Shown in pieces: positions 21,481 through 32,441 of a stretch of DNA of 64,000 bases (position 1 is its first letter; every line of letters starts with the position of its first letter). The notes under the pieces are model-generated. The model had not been told where the DNA came from. It was given only the letters and a program-made list of their open reading frames with translations, and made no database searches. The stretch is from Isoetes taiwanensis (lineage: Eukaryota > Streptophyta > Lycopodiopsida > Isoetales > Isoetaceae). The translations under genes were made by a program, and so were the position numbers. The DNA lies in the NCBI GenBank assembly GCA_021234155.1, contig JAJEKV010000012.1, positions 2,611,436 through 2,675,435 of the forward strand, in the 5' to 3' direction.

Positions 21481-23479
21481 CTTCTTCCTTGTTAGAATTG
21501 TTATTTTCTATTAGTTCCGCCGCGTCCTTCATTAACCCGACATTATTTTACTATTGATTTGGCAAACTCAGGAATCACTAGAGCCGCCTTTGCCTTCATT
21601 TTCGGTTCCGCCAATTATTTCATTGTTAACCCGTGAATCTACTCTATTGTTGCTTGCATCACCCGCAATGTGGGCAAGGATATTCCCTAAGTTCGCCGCC
21701 ATCACAAGATTTTTTGAGCAACCAGTTTAGCAAATATTTGTTCATTATTTCCTTTCCTTATCAGGTCAGCAGATTACTAGTTCCCTCTCCAGAGCAACGC
21801 CCACTTTCGAATTGGACAAGTCTACGAGACTTTTGATTGCTTTGATGATTTCAGGTTGCCATAAGGGCCTTTAGGAGACTTGGCAAGCACATGCATGAGG
21901 AATGGTTCAAGAAAGTCTTTGGCACGCTCATCACTCACAAAGCGGTGACATCTTCTTGCACCCATAAGAGCCTCTCGGCAATATAACCTCCAACATGAAG
22001 CTCCAAGCAAAGTTGTATCAATTGGAGCAAATGCCTCGACGGTAAGTAAGCAGCCATAGATCGGGAAATCCATTTTATTTAAGGGGCCCTTCTCCTTAGT
22101 TTGTAGCTCGTATTGCTTGATTTCCCCACTTAGGAGGGGGTCCCGATCCTCATCCTCTTCCTCGACTCATCCTGTTTCCGACCGATCCCGATCCGTATGA
22201 AAGAATATAGTTCTTAAGTCCGATCATCTAGAAGAAAACATTCCCATGCACCGCTATTGTCACCCTTGGCCTTAGCAATATCATATTCCCTCGTCCCGAC
22301 AAAGATGGATATCATAATAAAGATCACATGTGCCATCTTCCGCTCGCTTCGCTCATTTATCCTTAACATCATATATTAGGCATCCCTCCCTAATAACTTT
22401 GAGGCACTCCGGATCATGAGCGGCCAGATAGTGCATGCAGATGTGACTCACGAAGGACAAACGATGACAATAGTGAAGGACCTCTCGCTTGTCAATCCTA
22501 TCTGGTTTGGTAAAAGCTATCTTTACCAGTCCCTTCCGTTCATGCCCATATCTCCTCTCCCACCCCTCGCTGTCCAACACAAAGAGTGATATATTTTTAA
22601 GGCCGGTTGAATCGGGCAAGAGACCTTTTGTACCCAATGGAGATCAATACTTTTGGATGCTGTCGCCTTCTCCAAAATCTTCTTCACAAGGGCCACTTTT
22701 CTTCTCAACTCAGCCCGAGTACCTTAGGGGTAGAGTCTCCTTATGTTTTGTATTTTTAGCCTTCCAATTCTTTAGGAAGTCCTTTGACCAGAATACAAAC
22801 TTCTTGATGTCATCATTATCGACCTTGTATTTGTCCGGCAAAATCCAATTTGGATAATGCCACATCCCCCGATAGCCTTTGTAACTCGGCTCCCTACATT
22901 TGGTGACTTCATTGTATCGCATATCCTTTACATGATTGCGCAGCACTCAACGAAGGACATCCTATCCTTGGTGAAAGCACCCTTCTTGTATAAGACTTCC
23001 TTCTTTAAGCACCGTCTAAAACCCAAATGGTCTCTGGTGATGCGTCCTAGCCCCCGAGTCTTTCTCATCTCTGTCACATTCAAGTCAAAGATGCTTACAT
23101 CAACGGAGGCACCCTACCCATAGTATCCGGCAGCTTCCCTTGTGCATAAAGCGTCCCTGAATTCATTCCACTTGAGCCATCTTGCCTCCTTACAAAACAC
23201 AATCTTATACACGAAATTGGTCCCGACTGGCCGATGAGCTTTCGAAGGATGCAATGTCATCACCACCTTTTTCTTTGATTTTCTTTGCGGTCTTCTTCTT
23301 CTCCTCAGATAATTGTTCACATGACGAGTCCGCCTCCGGCAGAACTTTTGAATGCCTCGGACTTTGACCGCCGTGCGGTGGGCAATGGGCAGCCATATTC
23401 CACCCAATGTTGATCGGGCGGCGCAGCTTGTTCAACGTATGGACTGCAATAGTACGGATTATTGAATCAAGATCATAGA

Positions 23480-23760
23480 ATAGAAACACGCCGGCGTGAT
23501 TTGAATAGAATTGATGAAGAGAAAAATCACCGGGCGTGAAATGAATAAAGTTACTAATGCAATTCCGCGCAGTGCTTTCAAATCAAACCAATTCCGCCAG
23601 GCGTGTTTTCAAATCAATGGAATTCCCAGCGCCCGGGCGTGTTTTCAAATCAATTGGTTGACTTGAAAACACGCCGCGTGAATTCATTGATTTCAAAACA
23701 CGCCGGCGTGAATTGGTTTGATTTGAAAGCACGCCGGGCGTGAATACAATTTATGAAACC
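23480..23760. repeat. Cluster of CACGCCGGCGTG hairpins
   Basis: Within 280 bp the palindrome CACGCC(G)GGCGTG and variants appear about seven times, each next to phrases such as GAATTGATTTGAAA or TTTCAAATCAA. The orientation of these phrases alternates, so the whole cluster can fold into nested hairpins. It lies within the 12.2-kb element and interrupts the minus-strand coding tract. Confidence 0.75.
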
Positions 23761-24959
23761 AGGTTGATTACCTTTTGTATAGAAATGTCTTCCCATTTCA
23801 TTCAAAGTTGCACTAATCTCACCAAATCTGCCGGTGAAGTATTGGCATCCAAGATACGACACCTCCTATAATGCATAGTGATTGTAGAACACTTTTTGGC
23901 CTGTTTGTTCTCTTTTTTGATGATGGCCTTTTGTGCCTCAACGGAATGCTGCCGCCGATGATGACATATTTAATATCATCACTTGATAATAGCTCCCGGA
24001 CGTTCGGTCCACAAAGCAAGGCTTGTTCGAGATCATATCCCAAGGTAGCACATCCGGCACGCATAGGCATTTGACCCGGATTACTAATCATGCTCAACAA
24101 TCTCCATGGCATGTCTTTGGATCATATCTCCCTCTAACATAAATGGAGCTTGGTGAACGGATGAGGGACTTCACATGGATCGCAAAGTTTCCTTAAGACC
24201 CAATGGATAATGGTCAGCAGATTTATTCAGCTTGTTCATGGCCTCTAGTTTGCGCCCACTCTCCCTGTTCATTCTCAAAAACCCCTCCATGCCTTCGACA
24301 ACCTGCAGGGTTGAACATTCTTCCCTAGATCTAGGACCCTTTTAGAAGCTTTCAAGTCACTAATTCCCTAGCTTGTCTGCAAATGAGTGACTTGGTGTCG
24401 GTTTAGTGAACATGCCTCTACGCAATTTGTGAACCCCTTGGCAAATAGATATTGGCGTAAGCGCTACATTGGTTGGCCAACCATACTTAAAACATGTCTC
24501 ACCGTTCACATCCGCCTTCATGAACGTATCCTTGTATGCGTAGCTCTACGGTGAGTAAGTCCGGCGGATCTTTCTTACCTTACACGTGTAATCTCCAAGA
24601 GCAATTTGCAGTGGGTGTCATCCTCTTCCTCACAAGAGATTAGGATCCCTTGTTTGGCCATCTTATGCGCTTCCTTTTTCCTCGAGAAGAGAGTTAAGTC
24701 GAGCTTGCCATTTGTCTTGGCAAGGTCAACGCACCACTCGCACCCTCGCCCATTTCCTCTTCAAAGCGGTGCGGTCGTTGGTTGCTATAAGAATCGGCCC
24801 TTCATCATCTAAGGTGAGATCATATGGTACCGCGATTCGGGTCGTCGCCCTTGCTTTCTTGGCGAGATTAGAACCCGAATTAGTAGGGGTTTTCTTCCTC
24901 TTGAGCAATCGCAAATGAAGATGAGCACTTTTTAGAGTACTTTTCGAACAAGAGATCAC

Positions 24960-25440
24960 GCTTGGCGTGCATTTAAACCTAAATTAGTACAAATCACGCC
25001 ATGTTGGTATCTCCACCATGCTATCGCGTTAATTTGAAACTAAATTATTTTGCATCCACATTTTAAGCTACATACCCTTCATGAATCCATATTTCACACT
25101 ATTTAACCTCATTGAACATTGCTATCTCCAACTGTCTAACACCGCTATATTCTATATATAAAAAGCGGGCAAAATTATGTTCTACAGCGGACAATCGAGC
25201 ATTAACGATGTTAATACTTAAAATTCATGCAAAGCATAATAACTCAAACTCATGCAAAGCATATTAAGTGAAAGGAAATATCTCAAATTCATGCAAGCAT
25301 AATACTCTCCACCACGATGTGTATTCTCGGTGGCAAATTAAATACCTTGAATAGGGTTACGTGTATTACGTATTCTGATCAACGTCCTGCAAACTTGAGA
25401 AGAGCTTCGGGTTTAAATTCCTCTTCCACCGCTTCCTCGC
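24960..25440. other. AT-rich segment of the 12.2-kb element
   Basis: No gene is recognised. It contains a hairpin CACGCTTGGCGTG (24958-24970) and three copies of a phrase like AATTCATGCAAAGCATAATA between about 25212 and 25295. Confidence 0.4.
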
Positions 25441-25669
25441 CCGTCGCCCTCGACCTCGATTAAGCTTTAGAAGACATCTCCGAATTAAGCCTAGTAACAG
25501 TCGGAGGTCGCCGGATCTGGCCTTCGAGCTCTTTCGAAGAAATAGCTTTTTCTACATCCGTACGAAATAGAGAAATTTGAATTTCAAGAAAACACAAAAT
25601 GCAGGTTTGAAATATTCTTGACACATACAAATAATAATGACGAAGACCCGGGTCCATGACTTCTTTCAT
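25380..25669 (-). pseudogene. Coding-like segment upstream of the unassigned tract, possible exon
   Basis: The minus strand is open from 25669 to 25460 and continues coding-like to about 25385, with one in-frame stop (SSKA, stop, SRSRATGEEAVEEEFKP). It contains SSKELEGQIRRPPTVTRLN. No family is recognised. It runs in the same direction as the tract at 20852-24959 and could be an upstream exon. Confidence 0.3.
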
Positions 25670-26018
25670 TAAGTTTTTAAAATCCCTTCAAATTTATCCC
25701 TTAAACGTGAGTTAACCTAATCTTTCTTCTAATTCGAATTTTCCCGACCGCCCGAGTTTCCATAAGCCTTGACTTCTCAAATCAGCTTCGTGAGACTCAA
25801 ATCAACTTCTCAAGAATGGCTCTGAACTCGGTACTCATCTCATTCCAATAGCTTGAACATTAATTTCCAATAGTAGGTGTTCCGAATAGCAATTTTCTAA
25901 AGTGTCGAAGATGAATGTTTCATGTTAACTACAAATCGAGAAAAGGAAAGTAGGATTATGCAAGATCGACTCCATCGATCCGGATCAGAAATTGTCATGG
26001 AATTCCGCGAGGGATAAG

Positions 26019-26144
26019 TATGTCCGAAGTTACGCTGATTAATCTTTGCGCTATGGATGAAGCTTTACCTCGCGGACACCCGGTGGGGATACGGTTGGAG
26101 AAAGTGTTGGAACATTTGTTGCATGGCCAAGAAACCGCTAAAAA
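26019..26144 (+). other. Candidate plus-strand first exon
   Basis: An ATG-started frame reads MSEVTLINLCAMDEALPRGH then PVGIRLEKVLEHLLHGQETA and ends AAAAAG followed by GTATGTAAC (26145 on), a good plant splice donor. The helix is amphipathic. I do not recognise it. It could belong to the plus-strand gene downstream, but no acceptor was confirmed. Confidence 0.3.
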
Positions 26145-26433
26145 GGTATGTAACATGTATTACATTGTAGAAATATAGAAGTAGACAAAATTTGTTGTAT
26201 TCATTGGAAAAAGATTACAATTGTATATAATCTGGATAAACCGGATAAACCGGACAAAATCCCGGACCTTTGTTTCAAGCCCGGTCCATTGAGTAGGGCT
26301 GGGCTATCGATCTCCCATTTCCATTGGGGCATAGTGAATTCTTCCCGGTAAAACCCGGCCAAAAACACCGGGCTCTAGCTCCACCACCCCCGCCGCTCCA
26401 CCTCCACCTCTGCTCCTCTGCTCCACCTCCTGC

Positions 26434-26535
26434 TCCATTGGTTGAACCTCCAATGCATCGATTATAACTGCGGTAGTGGTTCCATTGGTTGAGCCATTTC
26501 CATTGCATCGTATATCACTTTGTGGTAGTGGTTAG
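26434..26535. repeat. Tandem duplication, about 47-bp unit
   Basis: TCCATTGGTTGA starts at 26434 and 26481, and each copy ends GGTAGTGGTT. Adjacent sequence (26385-26435) is a CCACCTCC-rich low-complexity run. Confidence 0.7.
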
Positions 26536-26939
26536 ATGTTGGGGCATCCAGGGCATAGAGGCTAACCACTAAGAAACGCGACTCCTCATTTTGAATCTCG
26601 GTAGCCGGATCACGGATTCACTCTCGATCAATGCATGTACTGCATTCGAAGTGATTAGATAAGAGGGCGAGCCTCCGTGCGATTACAAGGGCCCCGAGCC
26701 CAGATCTATCGTTGCCTGCGCTCTGCCCATCATCATTACTTGATCCAAGTACTCGGGGTTGCAAAGGCGGTGCTCCGGCCGGCTGGTGCTCGGTAGCGGT
26801 TCAACCGGTTGAGATTGGAGCCGAACTGGAGTGGGGCGTGGATTGCTGGCCCAAATGTAATTCCAATCCATCTTCGTCCACCAACCCAAAGATTAATGTA
26901 ACCGCATCTATCAATAGGAAGTGAGCTGAGTATCGATTT

Positions 26940-27245
26940 CATGCACGGCGTGTTATATTTCTTTATTTATAAACTTAGAAACTAAGAGACGCGGCGTGTT
27001 TAAGCGTAAAAGTTGAAAGTAGGGATACAATTGTTTGCACGCTCGGTGTGTAAACCGCTATATAGGAAAAACTATACACGCCTCGGCGTGCATTCAGATG
27101 TAATGTAAATAATTGCCTGGCCTTTATCTATTTACTTATCTATCTCAGACGGGTTTTTTTTTCTCCCTCCTGCTGAAATGCACGTAGGCGTGTATTCATG
27201 TTGAAGGTTAAGATTACCCTAAAACACGCTTTAGCGTGTTTCAAA
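26940..27245. repeat. Further CACGC..GCGTG hairpins
   Basis: Degenerate hairpins with a CACGC left arm, a GCGTG right arm and a variable loop occur near 26944, 26988, 27040, 27076, 27181 and 27224 (ACACGCTTTAGCGTGTTT). They are of the same type as at 23480-23760, in the same transposon. Confidence 0.65.
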
Positions 27246-27774
27246 TATTATCTTTCAGATTTTTCTAATGCTTTCTACACATTCATAATAGAAACTTGCA
27301 TGCAATAGCATGATTAATTCAGAAGAGAAACTCAAAAATTTTCGAAACAAAAGAAGCGGATGAAGTTTATAAAAACTATTACGGTTTCATAAACATCATC
27401 TCCTTCCTCACCTTTTCGAGCAAATGCAAAAAAAAGCTTGTCTTCTTGGATTAAACCCGCCATTGAGATGATACTTAAAACTAAATGAAAACTAACCTTG
27501 AGTTAAAGGTGGAAGGAGGATAGATGCTTGTGGTTTTAATTAGGCTTTTTCGATTCAAGAGACCTTAGTCCTCTCTGCTTTTGGTTTTAATTACGAGTCT
27601 CCAGATGTCCTCCTTCTACGATGCTTCTGAGAACAAAAGTGAGTCTTTTAGTAAGTTAGGAATTGCGAAACCAAACATCTAACATTGATGAATATAAATC
27701 AAGCTCACCAAGATTTGGACGGCGGATCCAAACACGTGAAGCGCCGGCAAATCGTGTATGAAGGAAGGAAGAAA
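27246..27774. other. Noncoding part of the 12.2-kb element
   Basis: AT-rich, no gene recognised. On the minus strand it lies just downstream of a TATA-like box, so it may include a 5' leader. Confidence 0.35.
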
Positions 27775-27960
27775 ATGTAGGAACTTGGAGAGCGTAAAAT
27801 GGATTTATATAGGCACAATTAGAAATAAGTTAAGCGTGAATAATTGATTGCTTGAATTAACTGCGCTGGCGTCACGGTCTTCCCCGATTATGACATGTAT
27901 ATGGTATATATGGAGAATATTGCATTTCATGCAATAAATTCTCACGACATTTTATTCCAT
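27775..27960 (-). promoter_or_regulatory. Duplicated TATA-containing region, copy 1
   Basis: It shares GAGAGCGT, GATTTATATAGG, TTAAGCGTGAATAATT and AATAAATTCTCACG, in the same order, with 28895-29060. Read on the minus strand, CCTATATAAATC is a strong TATA box followed by a plausible leader, so both copies could start minus-strand transcription. Confidence 0.6.
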
Positions 27961-28079
27961 TCATTGCATTCAAAAAAAATTTCGAAAATTTTATATAGGC
28001 TAAATTAAAAATAATTTTAAAGGCAAAATTATCAAGGCTAAAAAATGACTTGTTGAGTTGGGGAATTGTTTTAGGTCGT

Positions 28080-28470
28080 TATAGGAAAATTTCCTATCTT
28101 TATTTGTGATTGATTTATAGTGTTCTTTTGAGACAATCTGGGACAAAATTTTGGAGAAAAAACACTTTGGAGACAAAATGCTTGGAGAAAAGCAGGTTTG
28201 ATTTCATTCAAAATATTTTATGTCTGAAAAAGCTGTTTGAAGAAAAGCTGTTTGAAGAAAAAGTTTGTGAAGAAAACTATTTGATTTCATTCAAAATTGA
28301 TATGTACTGGATGCCAAGAATGGCTTTACAAAATGCCCAAGGCTTTACAAAATGCCGAAGGCTTTACAAAGATATGCAGGGATGCATCATTGATCTTCCA
28401 CGTCTGGAACAAAGAAAGAAAGAAAGGTGTTAGAAAAGAAAGAAAGGTGAAAAAAAAAAAAAAAAGCAGA
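28080..28470. other. Segment with short direct repeats, no gene recognised
   Basis: Repeats such as GAAAAGCTGTTTGAAGAAAA (near 28228-28262) and GGCTTTACAAAATGCC (28322-28355, three versions) are present. The plus-strand frame at 28110-28433 simply reads through them. Confidence 0.4.
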
Positions 28471-28511
28471 ACATGCAAACTGGCTCATCTCTCACCATTC
28501 TAAAAGCTGGT

Positions 28512-28700
28512 GTTCTCGACCTTCCTCCTCATCCTCTTCCTCCCCTCCTCCTCCTCTTCCTCCTCCTCCTCTTCTTGGAGATTTCATTCTCTGTTTTGGG
28601 GTCAAGCCAACCACTGAAGGAGGCGGTTTCATCTTGGGAGGACATCTCCTCCTCTTCCTCCAACTCCTCCTCTTCCTCCTCTTCCTCCTCTTGAGAATGG
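28512..28700. repeat. TCC/CTT-rich low-complexity tract
   Basis: Two runs of CCTCTTCCTCCTC-type triplets (about 28518-28576 and 28645-28695). Read on the minus strand they encode Glu-rich sequence (EELSSSDSPFS lies beside them), so this may be an acidic coding region behind the TATA at about 28930, or a pure microsatellite. Confidence 0.6.
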
Positions 28701-28894
28701 AGAATCGGAGGAGCTCAATTCCTCCTCTTCAAAATCGGCATCATCCTGCTCGAATCGAATCGAGGAGAAATTGTGCAAGGAAATCGATGGCGGGGAAGAG
28801 AGGGGTTCTTCAACCCGACGTCTCTTTGACGAGACCTCGGGTTCTTCATGAAGCTTGCAGGCAACGCTTCATGGCGGGCGAAAAAAAAAATTGG

Positions 28895-29075
28895 GACGAG
28901 AATGGTCTTGAGAGCGTGAACCGATTTATATAGGGTTAATTAGCTCTTAAGCGTGAATAATTAATTGCCTCAAATAACCACGCCAGGCGTCTGAAATTCC
29001 CTGACTATATTATCTAGGGTATATTATTATGGATAATAAATTCTCACGTCTATTAGTTATATGTCTTTTTCAGTA
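28895..29075 (-). promoter_or_regulatory. Duplicated TATA-containing region, copy 2
   Basis: Paralogous to 27775-27960, 1.12 kb away and in the same orientation. The minus-strand TATATAAATC near 28925-28935 is followed by a leader and a possible acidic coding segment. Confidence 0.6.
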
Positions 29076-29329
29076 ATCATATATCCAAATTTTAGATAAT
29101 TAAAATTTGGATATATTTATATAAATGTCATTTCCTTGTTGTTGCCATGAAAATTCTTGTTTTAAATGATTTCGTTTCATTATTGTTATTATTATATTAA
29201 ACCTATTTCCAAGGAATTTCTTGCTTTTAAAAAATTTGATTTACCTCTACATATTCCATAAATGTATCGTACTTTTTTTTATCTTATGGTGTAATAATTT
29301 TTCTTACTCATTGACTAAAAAGGGGTGCA

Positions 29330-32241
29330 ATTTGCCTAGGTCAATGGTGCCCCTCCAACTCAAGATGGTGAAAAGAGCAATATCAATGAAAAACCAACTC
29401 CTAGCAAGAATGTTGAAGAAAAACAATTAGTCCTCTATAGTAGGGTGCAATGGAGGAACAAGAAGGTGAGAATCATGCACAAGTGCAACAAAGGAAATAG
29501 TAGGCCAAGGAGTCATTGTGCTAGCGCATCCCGGTCAAAAGGCATTAATGATGAAAGGCTAGGGAAGACAATATTGGTATTGCAATTTCGATGTTGGAAG
29601 ACAACCCCGGAAAGGTAATCCGGTTTGGGTGACAAGGAATGTTTTGGTTGTGTCAAGCAATTGGAGGTTCCCTTGCATCATGGCATGGCCTATAAGTAGT
29701 GTTCAATTTGTGGAGGATTATATTTTTCCAGCACCCGAGGTTGTTGGGGACAATGATTGTCTTGATATTGATCCATTGGCAGTTGGAACTCTAAACCTAG
29801 GCAAAAAGGGGAGAAGTATCAGGTTGCCGGACATTATCCTAGCAAAAGAGCCAAGTTGATTAGTGACACCAAACGTGAGACAATGGTGAAGGTTAGGGGC
29901 TCAGTTGTTGTTGGAGTGATTGTATGCAATTCTTCACAATAGAACAATTGGTGGAAGCAAGAGCCACTTTTCAAAGAGTACACCGTTGATGAGAGGAGGA
30001 CCTACATGTACACAATCTTCGAAAGCATGCACTTCAAGATGAAAGAAACCCAAAGCGAAAAAAGATACCCTTTGCTAGGCAAATGGATATGTGCAAAAAG
30101 CATGTGAGTATCCATGCAATTCCAACTTCTTCATGGCATAATTGGCAAAAAAAAGGGAGAGGGAAAAGGGATTGCTTTACATGGAAATAATGGTTTGTTG
30201 AGACCAACGACTAGGACCCCAGCTGCCGAGGGAGATATTTGAAAAATATATTGATTTCAATGCGAGTCTATACCACACAAAAAGCGAAGGGATGAAAAGG
30301 GAAGAGTTGTTGAGAAAAGGTTGCCATCACATTGTACTCAAAAGAGTATTTTGGAAGAAGTGAATCTCCCTACTGGAGAATTGGGAATTCTTCCAATATC
30401 CCAACCTAGCTTTAGTAGGTTATGGAAGAAGCATTTCAATCATGTCACCATAGCAACTTCAAACAACTTTGCAAAGTGCAATTTATGTGCTAAGTTGAAG
30501 GAGACTCTTGATAAGGCTGTGCAACCTAGTCAAAGGGCTAGGATAAGGGAGCATATGAAGGACCATATGACCCGACCAACTATCATGTAGATCATGTTAT
30601 TGGATGTGGAGGACTTTTATCTGCATTGGAACCCAATAACTATTTATGTATTATACATGACAAGATGGACCAGCAAAAGACTTGTCTTCCACAATTCAAG
30701 TACATACCAAAGTCATGTGGAAGATCATACCCTTTACAGATCTCAATGATCGGGCAATCTTGCATGGGCGAGAATCAAACCTACTATGGCCATTTTAGTT
30801 TGGAGTTGTGGAGTGATGGTCCAGATTTTCATATTGGGAGTATCATGAGGTGTTTGAGAAACTATGAAAATGGATACAATGGTCACCTCCAGGACCTTCT
30901 GACTAGCCGGGCACTACATAGAGCATTGTTAGATGGAAACCCTAACAATATTGAAAAGTTCAGCAAGGCAAGGTTTAGGAAGCATGGGTCTAATGAACAT
31001 GTTGGAGCTTCAACTTCAACGTGCTAAACCTCAAGATCTACCCAAAAGGTTTCTCTTGCAACTTGATAATTGTCTTTGGCCAAAATAAGAAACGTGGATG
31101 TTTTTCTTTCCTATCCTACTTAACAGCTGTGGGGATATTTGAAAAGAGTTAATTTAGGGTTTCTTATGCCCTGGCATACCCATGAGGATGTGGATGCATT
31201 ATTTGGCAAATATAGTTGTATAATGAAAGCGACAAGCGGTGACCAACTTTCCTAGGCTAATGGAAATCTTGCATGAATGCACTACTCCAAACCCTATAGC
31301 TTCTCTCATAGAAGAAGTGCCCGATTGGAAGAGCTTTGTGGATGGTTATACATTGGATCTTGAAGGTCATTCCAGGCCTCTGCCAGTTCACTTTTTGGGA
31401 GAGATGGGATTCCAATCTTCCAATGGAAGATGAGACCTTCCAGAGGATGAGTGGAGAGGAGGGAGGAAATATGGTAGAGATGAGAATGGCAAGCCTATGA
31501 TACCTCTAGGTCAACCAAAAGCTTTAAAACCCTACTGAAGAAGTGAAGCAATTGGGATTGACTAAGGAAGGAATCCAAGACTATATAAAAGCATTGGCAA
31601 ACCAATCCAGATGACACCAACCGTGCCTTGGTGGCTTACTTGGAAGAAGGTGATTAACCCTTGTTGGGGAGATAGACACATCCTCATATGAATTGAAAGA
31701 AGGGTGGTTGCCTAAAACTAGGTGGAAGACCTTAGCGTCTTGAGGATTTTGATGACACTGTAAGTAGCATTCGCAAGCAATATGCTCCTCCTCCTTCGAC
31801 AAACACTATGTTGGTCCTAAGAACAATAGGCCAAAGTTTCTAGGCATGGATGCTTATGAACCTTCCATGCCGACTTGGAATGCCACCAATTTGTGGTAGT
31901 AAAAACCCGGCAGATTTAGATACATATCGATGTGGTTGGGGTTCACTATCTCGATATTTGCAAAGAAGAAGGTAATATTAACTTCAACCATAATGCGGGT
32001 GGAATGGTGGTGTGTCGGTGCATCGGTTGACCAACGTTATCGGATAAAGAAAGGTTTCAGTTGTTGGACAAAAGAAATGGAGGAGAAATCCGAAAGTGAT
32101 CCTGATCTTTGGCTAGACTATGAAAGTGTTTTGTACTCATGGACTCCAAACACTATTCCAGCTAGAAATGCGAGAATTACAATACCTCAGGATGTCAGGA
32201 AGAAGGCTATGATATCATTGGGGGTGCTTGAAGAAAGTTGA
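29330..32241 (+). pseudogene. DDE-like transposase candidate of the 12.2-kb element (WHTHEDVDALFG protein)
   Basis: A plus-strand coding tract of about 2.9 kb with several frame changes. Pieces in order include LEEVNLPTGELGILPISQPS, FAKCNLCAKLKETLDKA (a Cys pair), ALEPNNYLCIIHDKMDQQKT (30626-30685), SLELWSDGPDFHIGSIMRCL, LQLDNCLW (31056-31079), WHTHEDVDALFGKYS (31172 on), LIEEVPDWKSFVDGY and YSWTPNTIPARNARITIPQD near the end. The spacing HDKMD ... QLDNC ... (G)HTHEDxDxxF matches a large family of uncharacterised proteins in mosses, ferns, fungi and animals. I recall a DUF7869-type domain for it. The three acidic positions look like an RNase H-fold DDD/E triad. In this copy the Gly before HTHED is Trp. 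It ends 200 bp from the right TIR and points toward it. Transposase function is inference. Confidence 0.6.
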
Positions 32242-32410
32242 ATAACTATGTAAATTTTTGTTATCACGTTTTTATGATATGGTGCTATATTGTGAAATAT
32301 TGACTATTTTGTAAATAACATGATATTACGTTTTCATAATTTTGAGGTGAAATGTGTGAATTTGAATATGCTACTAAAAACATGCAATATGAAATTTGTC
32401 CCAAAATTAA

Positions 32411-32441
32411 GACATAAACCCAATTTAATTGAATGATGGTT
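32411..32441 (-). repeat. Right terminal inverted repeat of the 12.2-kb element
   Basis: Read on the minus strand it starts AACCATCATTCAATTAAATT and continues GGGTTTATGTC. It is also nearly identical over its first 16 bases, and again from TATGTCTTAATTTT onward, to the left end of the 1957-bp element at 58364. Confidence 0.9.

Larger units (their letters stand above)
20852..24959 (-). pseudogene. Unassigned large coding tract of the 12.2-kb element, many frame changes
   Basis: I do not recognise this protein. On the minus strand, coding-like segments follow one another with single-base frame changes. The longest open pieces are 24819-24112 in parts, 24112-23819, 23407-23114, 22946-22710, 22637-22353, 22073-21822 and 21064-20852. 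The N-terminal piece (from 24959) is basic (LLKRKKTPTNSGSNLAKKAR), suggesting nuclear targeting. Other pieces contain GMWHYPNWILPDKYKVDNDD, FVFWSKDFLKNWKAKN and HICMHYLAAHDPECLKVIRE. No transmembrane run or known catalytic motif is evident. It ends about 620 bp from the left terminus and is transcribed toward it. Its position beside a DDE-like gene suggests a transposon-encoded accessory protein, but that is inference from context. Confidence 0.45.
20231..32441. mobile_element. 12.2-kb DNA transposon, 4-bp TSD, probable autonomous copy (now degenerate)
   Basis: The termini are inverted repeats: 20231-20261 matches the reverse complement of 32411-32441 at 29 of 31 positions, both starting AACCATCAT. 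The element is flanked by TGTT on both sides. It splits a MULE-related reading frame, which resumes in phase on the other side. Two coding tracts run outward toward the ends. On the minus strand is an unassigned protein (20852-24959, with possible upstream exons). On the plus strand is a DDE-like protein (29330-32241). The middle holds hairpins of the CACGC..GCGTG type, a duplicated TATA region and a TCC-rich tract. The 1957-bp element at 58364-60320 has the same termini and also a 4-bp duplication, so it is a nonautonomous relative. I cannot place it in a named superfamily. Confidence 0.85.
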
